Source: CAYQSU01 sp964420325 | Lineage (GTDB): Bacteria; Pseudomonadota; Alphaproteobacteria; Rhodospirillales; Defluviicoccaceae | Length of the DNA stretch: 64,000 nt | Direction: 5' to 3' | Assembly: GCA_964420325.1 (NCBI GenBank) | Contig: CAYQSU010000001.1 | Coordinates: forward strand, 1-64,000 | Part shown: positions 26,295-35,719 of the stretch, in pieces | How the letters are laid out: the number at the start of each line of letters is the position of its first letter | Numbering within the stretch: position 1 is the stretch's first letter | The notes under the pieces: generated by a model | The model's input: the letters and a program-made list of their open reading frames with translations, nothing else | What the model was told of the DNA's origin: nothing | The model's database searches: none | Program-made: the position numbers and the translations under genes

Positions 26295-26915
26295 CTAGTC
26301 CTCGCGGCGCCGGGTCATCAGTTCGTCGAGCTGCTGCTGGATCTTGTTGAGCCTGGATCGAAGCTCCTTGATCTCCTCGCTCGCCTGCGAAGGCTCTTCG
26401 CCGCTCTCCTTCTCCCGCTCCTCGCCGTGCTCACCGAGGAACGGGCTGAACATCTTCATGGCGGTCTCCAGGATCGCCATGTTCTGCTTGCTCATCTCTT
26501 CGAACTGGCCGAACGGCATCAGCCCGTCGAAGGTGTCGCGCACGTACTCGCGCATTTGCTCCTGGTTGCGGGCAAAGGCGTGCATCGTGTGCTCGAGGTA
26601 GCGGGGGATCAGCACCTGCAGACTGTCGCCGTAGAAGCTGATGAGATGCCGGAGGAAGCTCACCGGCAAAAGCTTCTGCCCCTTCGCCTCCTCCTCGACG
26701 ATGATGTGCGTCAGCACCGAACGCGTGATGTCTTCGCCGGTCTTGGCATCGTAGACCACGAAGTCGGCGCCCGCCTTGACCATGGTTGCCAGATTGTCGA
26801 GGGTGACGTAGCTGCTCGTGGCGGTGTTGTAGAGTCTTCGATTGGCGTACTTCTTGATCGTGATCGGCGTCTGCGGGGGCCGGCCAGCCTGCCCGGAACT
26901 CGAGGCGGTGTTCAT
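26295..26915 (-). CDS. phaR: Polyhydroxyalkanoate synthesis repressor PhaR
   Basis: This 206-residue regulator has the PHB-accumulation DNA-binding domain ITIKKYANRRLYNTATSSYV near the N-terminus, then two PHB-accumulation domains (DSLQVLIPRYLEHTMHAFA). It ends in a charged coiled coil. PhaR represses phasin and its own gene until PHA granules titrate it. The gene is divergent from a hydroxyacyl-CoA dehydrogenase, which fits acyl-CoA and PHA metabolism. Confidence 0.93.
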   Translation of the reverse strand: MNTASSSGQAGRPPQTPITIKKYANRRLYNTATSSYVTLDNLATMVKAGADFVVYDAKTGEDITRSVLTHIIVEEEAKGQKLLPVSFLRHLISFYGDSLQVLIPRYLEHTMHAFARNQEQMREYVRDTFDGLMPFGQFEEMSKQNMAILETAMKMFSPFLGEHGEEREKESGEEPSQASEEIKELRSRLNKIQQQLDELMTRRRED

Positions 26916-26973
26916 CACGGAACGCTTTCGCGAATGTCGCCAGCAGGAAATTTCCGGAAAGCAGCCTAGCCCA

Positions 26974-26995
26974 ACTGCATGCTGCGATGCAATGT
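26974..26995. promoter_or_regulatory. TGC-rich candidate PhaR operator
   Basis: The 311-base divergent gap between phaR and the dehydrogenase contains clustered TGC/GCA motifs (CTGCATGCTGCGATGCA). PhaR of other alphaproteobacteria is known to bind TGC-rich sites near its own gene. The position suits autoregulation. AT-rich sequence near 27065-27100 may be the dehydrogenase promoter. Confidence 0.35.
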
Positions 26996-27226
26996 ACCTG
27001 ATGACCGTCACGAGAGTTTGTTTCGTCTCACATGCCTGCGGGCTCCCGGGACGAGTCGGCGATCCTTTCGCAATTGCGAACACGTTCTTTATTTCGCGCG
27101 CGAAACCGGCTAAACCAGAACGAGTTGCCGGCGCGCGGGCATTGTGCCTGTGCGAAAAGCGCGCTTCGGCCAGCCAATCACGTGTCGGAGTTCGGCCGCG
27201 CCGGTCCTCGGGAGGGAGAAAACGAT

Positions 27227-28123
27227 ATGGCGATCATTAGAGTGGGCATCATCGGCACCGGCACCATGGGGCTGGGAATCACGCAAGTGTGCGCCCAGGC
27301 GGGACGGACGGTCGTGGTCGTCAAGGCGACGCCCGGGCCGCTCGACAAGTCGCGGGCGATCGCCGACAAGAGCCTCGCCCGCATGGTCGAGCGCGGCAAG
27401 ATGGAGGCGGCCGAGAAGGACGCCATCATGGGCCGCATCACCTTCACCGACAACGAGGGCGCGGTCGCCGACTGCGACTTGGTCATCGAGTCGATCATCG
27501 AGGACCTGGAGACCAAGAAGGCTCTGTTCAAGCGTCTGGATGCCCGTTGCAAGGAGACCACCCTTCTCACCACCAACACGTCGACGCTGTCGGTCACCGC
27601 GATGATGGCCGTTTGCCGCAAGCGCGACCGCGTCGCCGGCCTTCACTTCTTCAACCCCGCTCCGGTGATGCGGCTGGTCGAGATCATTCACGGGTTCGAG
27701 ACCTCCGACGCAACCCTCGATCAGCTCGGCGCCTTCTGCAAGGAGATCGGCAAGGACCCGGTCGTGGTTCAGGACACCACCGGCTTCATCGTCAACCGCC
27801 TCCTGACGCCCTATATGCTCAACGCGATCCGAATGCTGGAGCGCGGCACCGGCACCATCGAGACCATCGATCACGCGATGAAATCGGGGGCCGCCCATCC
27901 GATGGGGCCGTTCGAGCTTGCCGACTACATCGGTCTCGACGTGGTCGAGGCGATGGCCATGAACATCTACATGGACGTCCGCCACGAGCACCACGCGCCC
28001 CCCCATACGCTGACCCGCCTCGTCCAGCTCGGCTACCTCGGCCGGAAGACCGGCAAGGGCTTCTACGACTACGCGCAGAAGCCGCCGGTGCAGAACCCGC
28101 AGCTGATTCGGCCGGTGGTGTAA
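27227..28123 (+). CDS. 3-hydroxyacyl-CoA (3-hydroxybutyryl-CoA) dehydrogenase
   Basis: This 298-residue NAD-dependent enzyme has a Rossmann domain starting VGIIGTGTMG and the catalytic-site motif GLHFFNPAPVM. The C-terminal domain contains DTTGFIVNRLL and HPMGPFELADYIGLD. It resembles the short Hbd/PaaH type rather than the FadB fusion. GGAGGGAG precedes the ATG at 27227. A strong hairpin terminator follows. Confidence 0.92.
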   Translation: MAIIRVGIIGTGTMGLGITQVCAQAGRTVVVVKATPGPLDKSRAIADKSLARMVERGKMEAAEKDAIMGRITFTDNEGAVADCDLVIESIIEDLETKKALFKRLDARCKETTLLTTNTSTLSVTAMMAVCRKRDRVAGLHFFNPAPVMRLVEIIHGFETSDATLDQLGAFCKEIGKDPVVVQDTTGFIVNRLLTPYMLNAIRMLERGTGTIETIDHAMKSGAAHPMGPFELADYIGLDVVEAMAMNIYMDVRHEHHAPPHTLTRLVQLGYLGRKTGKGFYDYAQKPPVQNPQLIRPVV

Positions 28124-28157
28124 TCGGCGGGCCTTGGGCAGCGCCGATGCCGGACCG

Positions 28158-28190
28158 GGGCCGTTCGCCGCCACCCGCGGCGAACGGCCC
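28158..28190 (+). terminator. Strong hairpin terminator after the dehydrogenase gene
   Basis: Perfect 14-bp stem GGGCCGTTCGCCGC / GCGGCGAACGGCCC with a 5-base loop, followed by TCGTTT. The T tract is short, but the stem is long and correctly placed 35 bases after the stop codon. The rest of the 28124-28452 gap holds a TTGACA at 28313-28318 that may be the -35 box for cysD, though no good -10 is seen. Confidence 0.7.
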
Positions 28191-28452
28191 TCGTTTCGGC
28201 CGGCGCGGATACCGCCCGCACGGCCGCGGCATCCCATGGCGATAGACACAAGCTTAACCGGTTGTCTGCTATGCCCGGTGTGCGCCCGATCCTGCTCGCC
28301 CGAGGTAGGCTCTTGACAGCAACGGCAAGCGCGGCGATTCGAACGCTGCGTTAGGATCGGTCGGCACTTCGGTTGGTGGAACGCCATCGAGAGACCCATT
28401 TCAGATGATTGCTGAGCGCACCAGAGCGGGCAGCCAGGATCGGGACCACGCC

Positions 28453-29349
28453 ATGCAGACGCACCTTTCAGACCTCGAGGCCGAGAGCATCTTCATCATG
28501 CGCGAGGTCGCCGCCGAATTCGAGAATCCGGTCATGCTGTACTCGATCGGCAAGGATTCCTCGGTGATGCTGCGCCTTGCCATGAAGGCCTTCCACCCTG
28601 CCAAACCGCCGTTTCCGTTGCTGCACGTGGACACCACCTGGAAGTTCCGGGAGATGATCGCCTTCCGCGACCGCACGGCGGCCGAGCTCGGCTTGGATCT
28701 CATCGTGCACACCAACCAGGACGGCCTCCGCGACAACATCAATCCGTTCACCCACGGCTCTTCGATCTACACCGACGTGATGAAGACGGAAGCCCTGAAA
28801 CAGGCGCTTGAGCGCTACGGCTTCGACGCCGCGTTCGGCGGCGCCCGGCGGGACGAGGAGAAGTCGCGCGCGAAGGAACGGATCTTCTCGTTCCGAACCA
28901 GCACGCATCGCTGGGACCCGAAGAACCAGCGGCCGGAGCTGTGGAACCTGTTCAACGCCCGCATCAAGAACGGCGAGAGCATCCGCGTCTTTCCGCTGTC
29001 GAACTGGACCGAACTCGACATCTGGCAGTACATCTACGCCGAGGACATCCCGATCGTTCCGCTCTATTTCGCCAAGGAGCGACCGGTCGTGGAGCGGGAC
29101 GGCATCCTGGTCATGATCGACGACGACCGCATGCCTCTCGACCCCGGAGAGGAGCCCGAGCTCATGTCGGTGCGCTTCCGCACTCTTGGCTGCTACCCCT
29201 TGACCGGCGCCGTGCCGTCGACGGCGAGAACGGTTCCCGAGATCATCCAGGAGATGCTGCTGACCCGCACCTCCGAACGCCACGGCCGCATGATCGACCA
29301 CGATCAGGCCGGATCGATGGAGAAAAAGAAGCAGGAGGGCTACTTCTGA
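28453..29349 (+). CDS. cysD: Sulfate adenylyltransferase subunit 2 CysD
   Basis: This ATP-sulfurylase catalytic subunit makes APS with the GTPase CysN. The PP-loop-type motif YSIGKDSSVMLRLA lies near residue 35, and GGARRDEEKSRAKER and FPLSNWTELDIWQYI follow. The ATG at 28453 matches the E. coli protein start (MQTHLSDLEAESI). An ATG at 28405 would add 16 residues. The stop overlaps the cysNC start by one base (TGATG). Confidence 0.94.
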   Translation: MQTHLSDLEAESIFIMREVAAEFENPVMLYSIGKDSSVMLRLAMKAFHPAKPPFPLLHVDTTWKFREMIAFRDRTAAELGLDLIVHTNQDGLRDNINPFTHGSSIYTDVMKTEALKQALERYGFDAAFGGARRDEEKSRAKERIFSFRTSTHRWDPKNQRPELWNLFNARIKNGESIRVFPLSNWTELDIWQYIYAEDIPIVPLYFAKERPVVERDGILVMIDDDRMPLDPGEEPELMSVRFRTLGCYPLTGAVPSTARTVPEIIQEMLLTRTSERHGRMIDHDQAGSMEKKKQEGYF

Positions 29350-31268
29350 TGGACACCTCGGCCGCCCTCGTCGCCCACGACATCCTCGGCTATCTCAAGG
29401 CCCAGGAGCAGAAGACCCTTCTACGCTTCATCACCTGCGGCAGCGTCGACGACGGCAAGAGCACGCTGATCGGTCGCCTGCTCTGGGATTCGAAGCTCAT
29501 CTTCGAAGATCAGCTCGCCGCCCTCGAGGCCGACAGCAAGCGGGTCGGCACGCAGGGCCAGGACATCGATTTCGCGCTCCTCCTCGACGGCCTGCAGGCC
29601 GAGCGTGAGCAGGGCATCACCATCGATGTCGCCTACCGGTTCTTCACCACCGACACCCGTAAGTTCATCGTCGCCGACACGCCCGGCCACGAGCAGTACA
29701 CCCGCAACATGGCCACCGGCGCCTCCACCGCCGATGTCGCCGTGATCCTCGTCGACGCGCGCAAGGGCGTGCTGACCCAGACCAGGCGGCACAGCTATAT
29801 CGTCTCACTGATGGGCATCCGCCACGTGCTGCTGGCGGTCAACAAGATGGACCTTGTCGACTTCTCCCAGGCGCGCTTCCGGGCCATCGTCGGCGACTAC
29901 GAGCCGTTCGCCCACCGGCTCGGCTTGAAGGAGATCGTCTCCGTGCCGATTTCCGCGCTCAAGGGCGACAACGTGCTCGAGCCCAGTCCGCGAATGCACT
30001 GGCACCACGGCCCGAGCCTGATGGGCTACCTGTCCTCGGTCGAGGTCACGTCGGAGCTGCGGGCGAAGCCGTTCCGCCTGCCGGTGCAGTGGGTCAACCG
30101 CCCCAATCAGAATTTCCGCGGCTTCTGCGGAACGATCGAGAGCGGCGAGATCCGCGTCGGCGACGCCGTTCTGGTGACCTCGTCGGGTCAGACCAGCAAG
30201 GTCGAGCGCATCGTCACCTACGACGGCGATCTCACCGAGGCCTCCGCCGGCCAAGCCGTCACCCTCACGCTTGCCGACGAGATAGACATCAGCCGCGGCG
30301 ACCTACTGGCTGCGCTGCAGGCCCGGCCGGTGCATGCCGATCAGTTCGAGGCCAAGATCATCTGGATGCACGCCGATTCCTTGCTGCCCGGGCGCAAGTA
30401 CCTCATCCGCATCGGCACCCAGACCGCTGCGGCACAGGTGACGGCGCTCAAGACCAAGGTCAACGTTAACACCCTGGCGAGCGAGGCCGGCCGGACGCTC
30501 GAGCTGAACGAGGTCGGCGTCTGCAACATCGCCGTCGATCGCCCCGTCTCGTTCGACCCCTACGCCGACAATCGCGGCACCGGCCGGTTCATCCTCATCG
30601 ACCGGATGAGCAATGCCACGGTCGCCGCCGGCATGGTCGATTTCCCGCTGCGCCGCGCCACCAACATCCACTGGCAGGCGCTCAGCGTCGACAAGCGCCA
30701 GCGCGCGCGTGCGAAGCTTCAGAGGCCGTGCGTGCTGTGGTTCACCGGCCTCTCCGGCGCCGGCAAGTCGACCATCGCCAACCTCGTCGACCAGAAGCTC
30801 ACCGCGCTCGGCAAGCACACCTACATCCTCGACGGCGACAACGTCCGCCACGGGCTGAACAAGGATCTCGGCTTCACCGACGCCGACCGGGTCGAGAACA
30901 TCCGCCGGGTCGCCGAGACGGCGAAGCTGTTCGTGGATGCGGGCCTGATCACCTTCGTCTCGTTCATCTCGCCGTTCCGCTCCGAGCGGCGCCTGGCGCG
31001 GGAGCTGCTCGCGCCCGGGGAGTTCGTCGAGGTCTTCGTCGACACGCCGCTCGCCGTGTGCGAGCGGCGGGACGCCAAAGGGCTCTACGCCAAGGCGCGA
31101 CGAGGGGAGCTCAAGAACTTCACCGGCATCGACAGCCCCTACGAGCCGCCTGAAGCCGCCGAGATCGTCGTCAGCGGCGGCGACGGTTCGGCCGAGCATG
31201 CGGCCGAGCACATCGTCCTGGCGCTCGAGAGTCTCGGCATCCTGAGCGCGCCCGAGGACGGCGGCTAG
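29349..31268 (+). CDS. cysNC: Bifunctional sulfate adenylyltransferase subunit 1 / APS kinase CysNC
   Basis: This 639-residue fusion carries CysN (about 1-440) with P-loop GSVDDGKSTLIG and G-motifs DTPGHEQYTRNM and NKMDLV, then CysC (about 450-639) with P-loop GLSGAGKST and SFISPFRSERR. CysN drives APS synthesis by GTP hydrolysis and CysC phosphorylates APS to PAPS. The gene is coupled to cysD. PAPS can feed assimilation or sulfotransferases; two sulfotransferase genes lie in this window. Confidence 0.95.
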   Translation: MDTSAALVAHDILGYLKAQEQKTLLRFITCGSVDDGKSTLIGRLLWDSKLIFEDQLAALEADSKRVGTQGQDIDFALLLDGLQAEREQGITIDVAYRFFTTDTRKFIVADTPGHEQYTRNMATGASTADVAVILVDARKGVLTQTRRHSYIVSLMGIRHVLLAVNKMDLVDFSQARFRAIVGDYEPFAHRLGLKEIVSVPISALKGDNVLEPSPRMHWHHGPSLMGYLSSVEVTSELRAKPFRLPVQWVNRPNQNFRGFCGTIESGEIRVGDAVLVTSSGQTSKVERIVTYDGDLTEASAGQAVTLTLADEIDISRGDLLAALQARPVHADQFEAKIIWMHADSLLPGRKYLIRIGTQTAAAQVTALKTKVNVNTLASEAGRTLELNEVGVCNIAVDRPVSFDPYADNRGTGRFILIDRMSNATVAAGMVDFPLRRATNIHWQALSVDKRQRARAKLQRPCVLWFTGLSGAGKSTIANLVDQKLTALGKHTYILDGDNVRHGLNKDLGFTDADRVENIRRVAETAKLFVDAGLITFVSFISPFRSERRLARELLAPGEFVEVFVDTPLAVCERRDAKGLYAKARRGELKNFTGIDSPYEPPEAAEIVVSGGDGSAEHAAEHIVLALESLGILSAPEDGG

Positions 31269-31330
31269 AGAGGGGCATCGGCGTCGGGGGTGATGGCCGT
31301 CTCCCGGCGCAGAGGAGGTGAGGTGAACCC

Positions 31331-32767
31331 ATGACCGGCCTCGTCTATCCGGTGATCCTGTCCGGCGGCGCCGGCACGCGGCTGTGGCCGATGTCGCGCA
31401 CGCTGAGGCCGAAGCAGCTTCTGCCGCTGGTGTCCGACCGCACCATGCTGCAGGAGACCATGCTTCGCGTCGCCGGCCCGGACTTCGCCCCGCCCATCGT
31501 CGTCTGCAACGAAGAGCACCGATTCATGATCGCCGAGCAGGTGCGGGCCCTCGGCGTCACACCCAAGGCCATCGTTCTCGAGCCGGTGCCGCGCAACACC
31601 GCTCCGGCCATCACCGTCGCCGCTCTGATGGCCGCCGAGGCCGACGACGCCGCGGTCATGCTGGTGCTGCCGTCCGACCACGTGATCGAGGACGAGACCG
31701 GCTTTCACGCGGCGCTCGCCACGGCACGGGCAGCGGCCGCCGCGGGCGCCATGGTCACCTTCGGCATCCCCCCGTCGCGCCCCGAGACCGGCTACGGCTA
31801 CATCAAGCGCGGCCGGCCGCTGGCCGGTGCCGCCGGCTGCTTCCGGATCGAGCGGTTCGTCGAGAAGCCGGACCGCGCCACCGCCGAAGGCTATCTCGCC
31901 AGCGGCGAGTACGCCTGGAACAGCGGCATGTTCGTCCTTCCCGCCGGCGGCTACCTGCACGAGGTCGGGCGACTTGAGCCGGAGCTTCTCGAGCGCTGCC
32001 GGGAGGCGCTTGCGGGGGCCGCCGCCGATCTCGATTTCCTGAGGCTCAAGTGCGAGCCGTTCGCCCAGGCGGAGGCGGTCTCCGTCGACTATGCGGTGAT
32101 GGAGCGGACGGACAAGGGGGCCATGGTCCCCGCCGACATCGGCTGGAGCGACGTCGGCTCTTGGTCGGCGCTGTGGGAGATCGGCGATCGCGACGGAAGC
32201 GGCAACGTCACCCTTGGCGACGTGATGACCCTCGACGTCCGCAACAGCTACATCCGCGGCGAGGGCAACCTCATCGCCGCGATCGGCGTCGAGGACCTGG
32301 TGGTGGTGGCGACCGACGACGTCGTCCTGGTCGTGCCCAGAGACCGCGCCCAGGAGGTCCGCGACGTGGTCCGGGAGCTGGAAAGGGCCGGCCGCACCGA
32401 GCACTACGTCCACTCCAAGGTGTTCCGGCCGTGGGGCTGGTACCAGACCATCGACGCGGGCCCGCGGTTCCACGCCAAGCAGATCTGCGTCAATCCTGGC
32501 CAGGCGCTCAGCATGCAGATGCACTTCCATCGGGCCGAGCACTGGATCATCGTCAGCGGCACCGCCAAAGTCACCCGCAACGGCAAGAGCTTCTTCGTCA
32601 CCGAGAACGAGTCGACCTACATTCCGCACAACGTCAGCCACTCGCTCGCCAACCCGGGACGGATTCCGTTGCGCCTGATCGAGGTTCAGACCGGCGCCTA
32701 CCTCGGCGAGGACGACATCGTCCGCTTCGACGACCAGTACGGCCGCGCGCCCCCCGCCGGCACGTAG
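31331..32767 (+). CDS. Mannose-1-phosphate guanylyltransferase / mannose-6-phosphate isomerase
   Basis: The bifunctional 478-residue enzyme has the nucleotidyltransferase signature LSGGAGTRLWPMSRTLRPKQ at the N-terminus and FVEKPDRATAEGYL in the middle. A C-terminal cupin isomerase domain follows (FRPWGWYQTIDAGPRFHAKQ, then YIPHNVSHSLANPG). It makes GDP-mannose for exopolysaccharide or LPS. It is of the ManC/AlgA/XanB type. It lies between the PAPS genes and a radical SAM gene. Confidence 0.94.
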   Translation: MTGLVYPVILSGGAGTRLWPMSRTLRPKQLLPLVSDRTMLQETMLRVAGPDFAPPIVVCNEEHRFMIAEQVRALGVTPKAIVLEPVPRNTAPAITVAALMAAEADDAAVMLVLPSDHVIEDETGFHAALATARAAAAAGAMVTFGIPPSRPETGYGYIKRGRPLAGAAGCFRIERFVEKPDRATAEGYLASGEYAWNSGMFVLPAGGYLHEVGRLEPELLERCREALAGAAADLDFLRLKCEPFAQAEAVSVDYAVMERTDKGAMVPADIGWSDVGSWSALWEIGDRDGSGNVTLGDVMTLDVRNSYIRGEGNLIAAIGVEDLVVVATDDVVLVVPRDRAQEVRDVVRELERAGRTEHYVHSKVFRPWGWYQTIDAGPRFHAKQICVNPGQALSMQMHFHRAEHWIIVSGTAKVTRNGKSFFVTENESTYIPHNVSHSLANPGRIPLRLIEVQTGAYLGEDDIVRFDDQYGRAPPAGT

Positions 32768-32909
32768 CGGCAGCGCGTTGGCCGGAGACAACGCGGGCGC
32801 ACTCGTGTATAAGGCGGCGCGCTGCGCGGAGCCGGCAAATCAGCCGAAGAAAACCCAGGCGCGCTTTGAAACCTGTCGTTGAACCGAACGGTGCAGGGAC
32901 GCGGAGATA

Positions 32910-34229
32910 ATGAACAGGCTCTTGATCGTTCAGCCCTCCTTCTATGTCGTCAACGGCCATCGCACGCTCCACAAGACGCGGAGGCGCCCGCTGATCGGGC
33001 TGCCTCTCCCCTACCTCGCCGCGTTGACGCCGCCCGACTGGCGGGTCGAGCTGGTGGACGAGCAGATCGAGGACGTCGACTTCGACGCCGCCGTCGACCT
33101 GGTCGCGATCACCACGTGGACGATCAATTCCGACCGCGCCTTCGACATCGCCAAGCGGTTCCGCGACCGCGGCGTGCCGGTGATCATGGGCGGGCCGCAC
33201 ACCTTCTTCAACGCCGAGGAGGCGGCGGCGCACTGCGACGCGGTCGGCGTCGGCGAGGGCGAGTACATCTGGGCCGAGATGCTGGCCGATGCCGCCGCCG
33301 GGCGCCTCAGGCCGATCTACAAGGCCGACCGCCTGCACGACCTCAAGGGCCTGCCGGTCCCGCGCTTCGACCTGATGACCATTCCGGAGCGGCGGCTGTT
33401 CCGCACCTATACCGTGCAGACGTCGCGCGGCTGCCCGTTCCGCTGCGAGTTCTGCTCGGAGCGCTTCTACGTCGGTGAGCGCTACCGCCAGCGGCCGCCG
33501 GAGGAGGTCGTCGCCGAGATCACGGCGATCGGCGCGAAGAACGTCTTCTTCGCCGACAGCATGTTCGCCGGCAAGAAGGAGCGGGCGATGGAGCTGATGG
33601 AGGCGCTGATCCCGCTCAAGATCCGCTGGTCGACGCTGTGGACGACTTATCTCTGTCTCGACGAGGAGTTCATGGATCTTGCCAAGCGCAGCGGTCTTCT
33701 GCACGTAAACATGGGCATGGAAAGCATAGACCCGGACACGCTGGCGCAGATGAATAAAAAGTTCAACAAGGTCGAGAACTATCAGGCAATCCTTGACAAC
33801 CTGCGTAAGCGAGGCATCAGCTATTCTCTCAACTTTGTCTTCGGCTTCGACGGGGAATCGTCGGACGTGTACAGGACTACACTAGATTTCCTCGAAAAGC
33901 ATCGCGTGCCCGTGGCCTATTTCTATATCCTCGAGCCGCAGAAGGGCACGCCGTTCTACGAGCGGATGAAGGCCGAGGACCGCATCATCTTCGACCCGTC
34001 GCGCCCGCGCTTCGCCAACACGTGCATGATCCGGCCCGACCATTGCACGCCGGAGGAGCTGGAGGCCCGCGTCCGCGCCATGTACGATCGCTTCTACAGC
34101 CTGGGCTCGATGGTCCGCCGTCTTCCCGCCCCGACCACCCAGGCCAACATCGCCTCGTGGTTCCTCAACTTCTCGCAGCGGCGCCTCTCCCAGTCGGAGC
34201 GCAACATCGAGAACTTCGACTGGGCCTGA
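32910..34229 (+). CDS. B12-binding-domain radical SAM protein
   Basis: The product has 439 residues. The N-terminal cobalamin-binding-type Rossmann domain (about 1-140) shows LVDEQIEDVDFDAAVDLVAI and VIMGGPHTFFN. The radical SAM core has the [4Fe-4S] motif at Cys175, Cys179 and Cys182 (CPFRCEFC). Substrates of this family range from lipids to tetrapyrroles, and the product here is unknown. The gene precedes a sulfotransferase by 45 bases, suggesting modification of a shared surface or lipid molecule. Local AT-richer codons appear at 33740-33900. Confidence 0.88.
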   Translation: MNRLLIVQPSFYVVNGHRTLHKTRRRPLIGLPLPYLAALTPPDWRVELVDEQIEDVDFDAAVDLVAITTWTINSDRAFDIAKRFRDRGVPVIMGGPHTFFNAEEAAAHCDAVGVGEGEYIWAEMLADAAAGRLRPIYKADRLHDLKGLPVPRFDLMTIPERRLFRTYTVQTSRGCPFRCEFCSERFYVGERYRQRPPEEVVAEITAIGAKNVFFADSMFAGKKERAMELMEALIPLKIRWSTLWTTYLCLDEEFMDLAKRSGLLHVNMGMESIDPDTLAQMNKKFNKVENYQAILDNLRKRGISYSLNFVFGFDGESSDVYRTTLDFLEKHRVPVAYFYILEPQKGTPFYERMKAEDRIIFDPSRPRFANTCMIRPDHCTPEELEARVRAMYDRFYSLGSMVRRLPAPTTQANIASWFLNFSQRRLSQSERNIENFDWA

Positions 34230-34274
34230 GCGCGTGATCGGAGAACCGAGGGCGCCGTCGCGGCGCCTGCCGCG

Positions 34275-35456
34275 ATGATGGACCGCCTGCGACGGCTGTT
34301 GCTGCCGACCGAGGCCGATCGCCTGATGGCGTCCGCCGTCTCCGGCACCGGGCTCGTGGACTTCGGCGATCCACCGGTCGACGAGCCGCTCGCGGCGCTT
34401 GTCGGCGCCCTCCACGCCGAGGCCCGGCTCAGCGTCGCCGGCAGCCTCGGTGCCCGCCAGCACCTGCGCGAGCTCCTGGAGATGCGGCTCAGGCTGGAGG
34501 CGGCGTGGAAGACCCGGGCGGCCGACGCGGACCAGCCGGTCCGCGCGCCGATCGTCATCACCGGCATGCCGCGCAGCGGCTCGATGTTCCTGCACGGCCT
34601 GCTCGCCCAGGACCCGGGCCATCGCGCGCCCCGGCTCTGGGAGGTCATGTTCCCCGCCCTCGACGGCGACGCGAACCAGGCCTCGATCGACGCTCGGGTG
34701 CGGCGGGCGGAGAACCGGCTGCGCCTGTTCCGCTGGCGGGCGCCCGCGTTCTCCCGCATCCAGCCGGTGACCGCGACCTCGCCGCAGGAATGCATCGCCA
34801 TCACCAGCTACTCGCTGTGCTCCGACGAGTTCACGGCGCTGTTCCGCGTGCCGTCCTATGTCGACTGGCTGCGCCGTCGCGGTGCCGCCGGCGCCCTCCG
34901 GTTCCACCGCCGCTTCCTCCAGCACCTGCAGGCGTCCGATCCGTCGAAGCGGTGGGTATTGAAGTCGCCCGACCACGCCTATGCCCTCGCCGACCTGATC
35001 GCCACCTATCCGGATGCCCGCGTCGTGCTCACCCACCGCGACCCGCTGAAGGTCATGGCGTCGACCGCGAGCCTGCTCTCGGTGCTGCGGCGGGTGTTCA
35101 GCCGCCGGATCGATGCCGCCGACATCGGCAGGGAGGTGTGGGCGCTGAAGGGCGTCGCCGAGCGCATGATTTCGTTCCAAGACCGGCATCCGGCCCTGGC
35201 CGGCCGCATCGTCGACGTCCGCTACGACCGGCTCGCGAGCGACCCGCTCGCCACCGTCAAGAGCATCTATCGGCGGCTCCGGCTGCCGTTCTCGGACGAG
35301 GCCGAGCGACGGATCCGGGACCTGCTGCAGCGCAAGGGGCCGCGGCCGGCGAACGGCCACGCCTACAGCCTCGAACGCTTCGGCCTCGATCGCGACCGGG
35401 TCCGCCGCTCCTTCGACTTCTACTACGACCGCTTCGGCCTCGCCCCGGAAGCGTGA
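34275..35456 (+). CDS. Sulfotransferase family protein
   Basis: The 393-residue product has a 5'-phosphosulfate-binding loop GMPRSGSMFLHGLL (about 97-110) and the 3'-phosphate site VVLTHRDPLKVMAS, the two PAPS landmarks of the family. It likely transfers sulfate from PAPS to a carbohydrate, sterol or lipid. No signal peptide is seen, so it would act in the cytoplasm. It is downstream of cysD-cysNC on the same strand. The acceptor is unknown. Confidence 0.85.
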   Translation: MMDRLRRLLLPTEADRLMASAVSGTGLVDFGDPPVDEPLAALVGALHAEARLSVAGSLGARQHLRELLEMRLRLEAAWKTRAADADQPVRAPIVITGMPRSGSMFLHGLLAQDPGHRAPRLWEVMFPALDGDANQASIDARVRRAENRLRLFRWRAPAFSRIQPVTATSPQECIAITSYSLCSDEFTALFRVPSYVDWLRRRGAAGALRFHRRFLQHLQASDPSKRWVLKSPDHAYALADLIATYPDARVVLTHRDPLKVMASTASLLSVLRRVFSRRIDAADIGREVWALKGVAERMISFQDRHPALAGRIVDVRYDRLASDPLATVKSIYRRLRLPFSDEAERRIRDLLQRKGPRPANGHAYSLERFGLDRDRVRRSFDFYYDRFGLAPEA

Positions 35457-35520
35457 TCGTCGGCGGGATCGACTGCCGTCGGTGTTCGGGTTTCGGCCGT
35501 CTTCCCGCCCGCCGCGCCAA

Positions 35521-35545
35521 ATTATAACAATATATCAATGCGCTA
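35521..35545 (+). promoter_or_regulatory. AT-rich leader upstream of the TIR-STAND gene
   Basis: ATTATAACAATATATCAATG is markedly AT-rich against the GC-rich surroundings and contains TATAAC and TATATC, plausible -10 elements. The start codon of the TIR-STAND gene is 175 bases on. No convincing -35 box was assigned. Confidence 0.4.
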
Positions 35546-35719
35546 TCGGGTGATCCGACGGTGTGGATCGCAGATCGTCGCGCCCCGAGTCGGCACCATG
35601 TCGGCAAGGCGGAGCGACATCCTGCGCGATCGTGCGCAGGCGCGGCGGCTCTTCTTTTTCGAGCGGGAAAGCGGAACGCGGTGGTAACGTAGCCCCTCTG
35701 AGGTCCGCGGGACAGGCGC

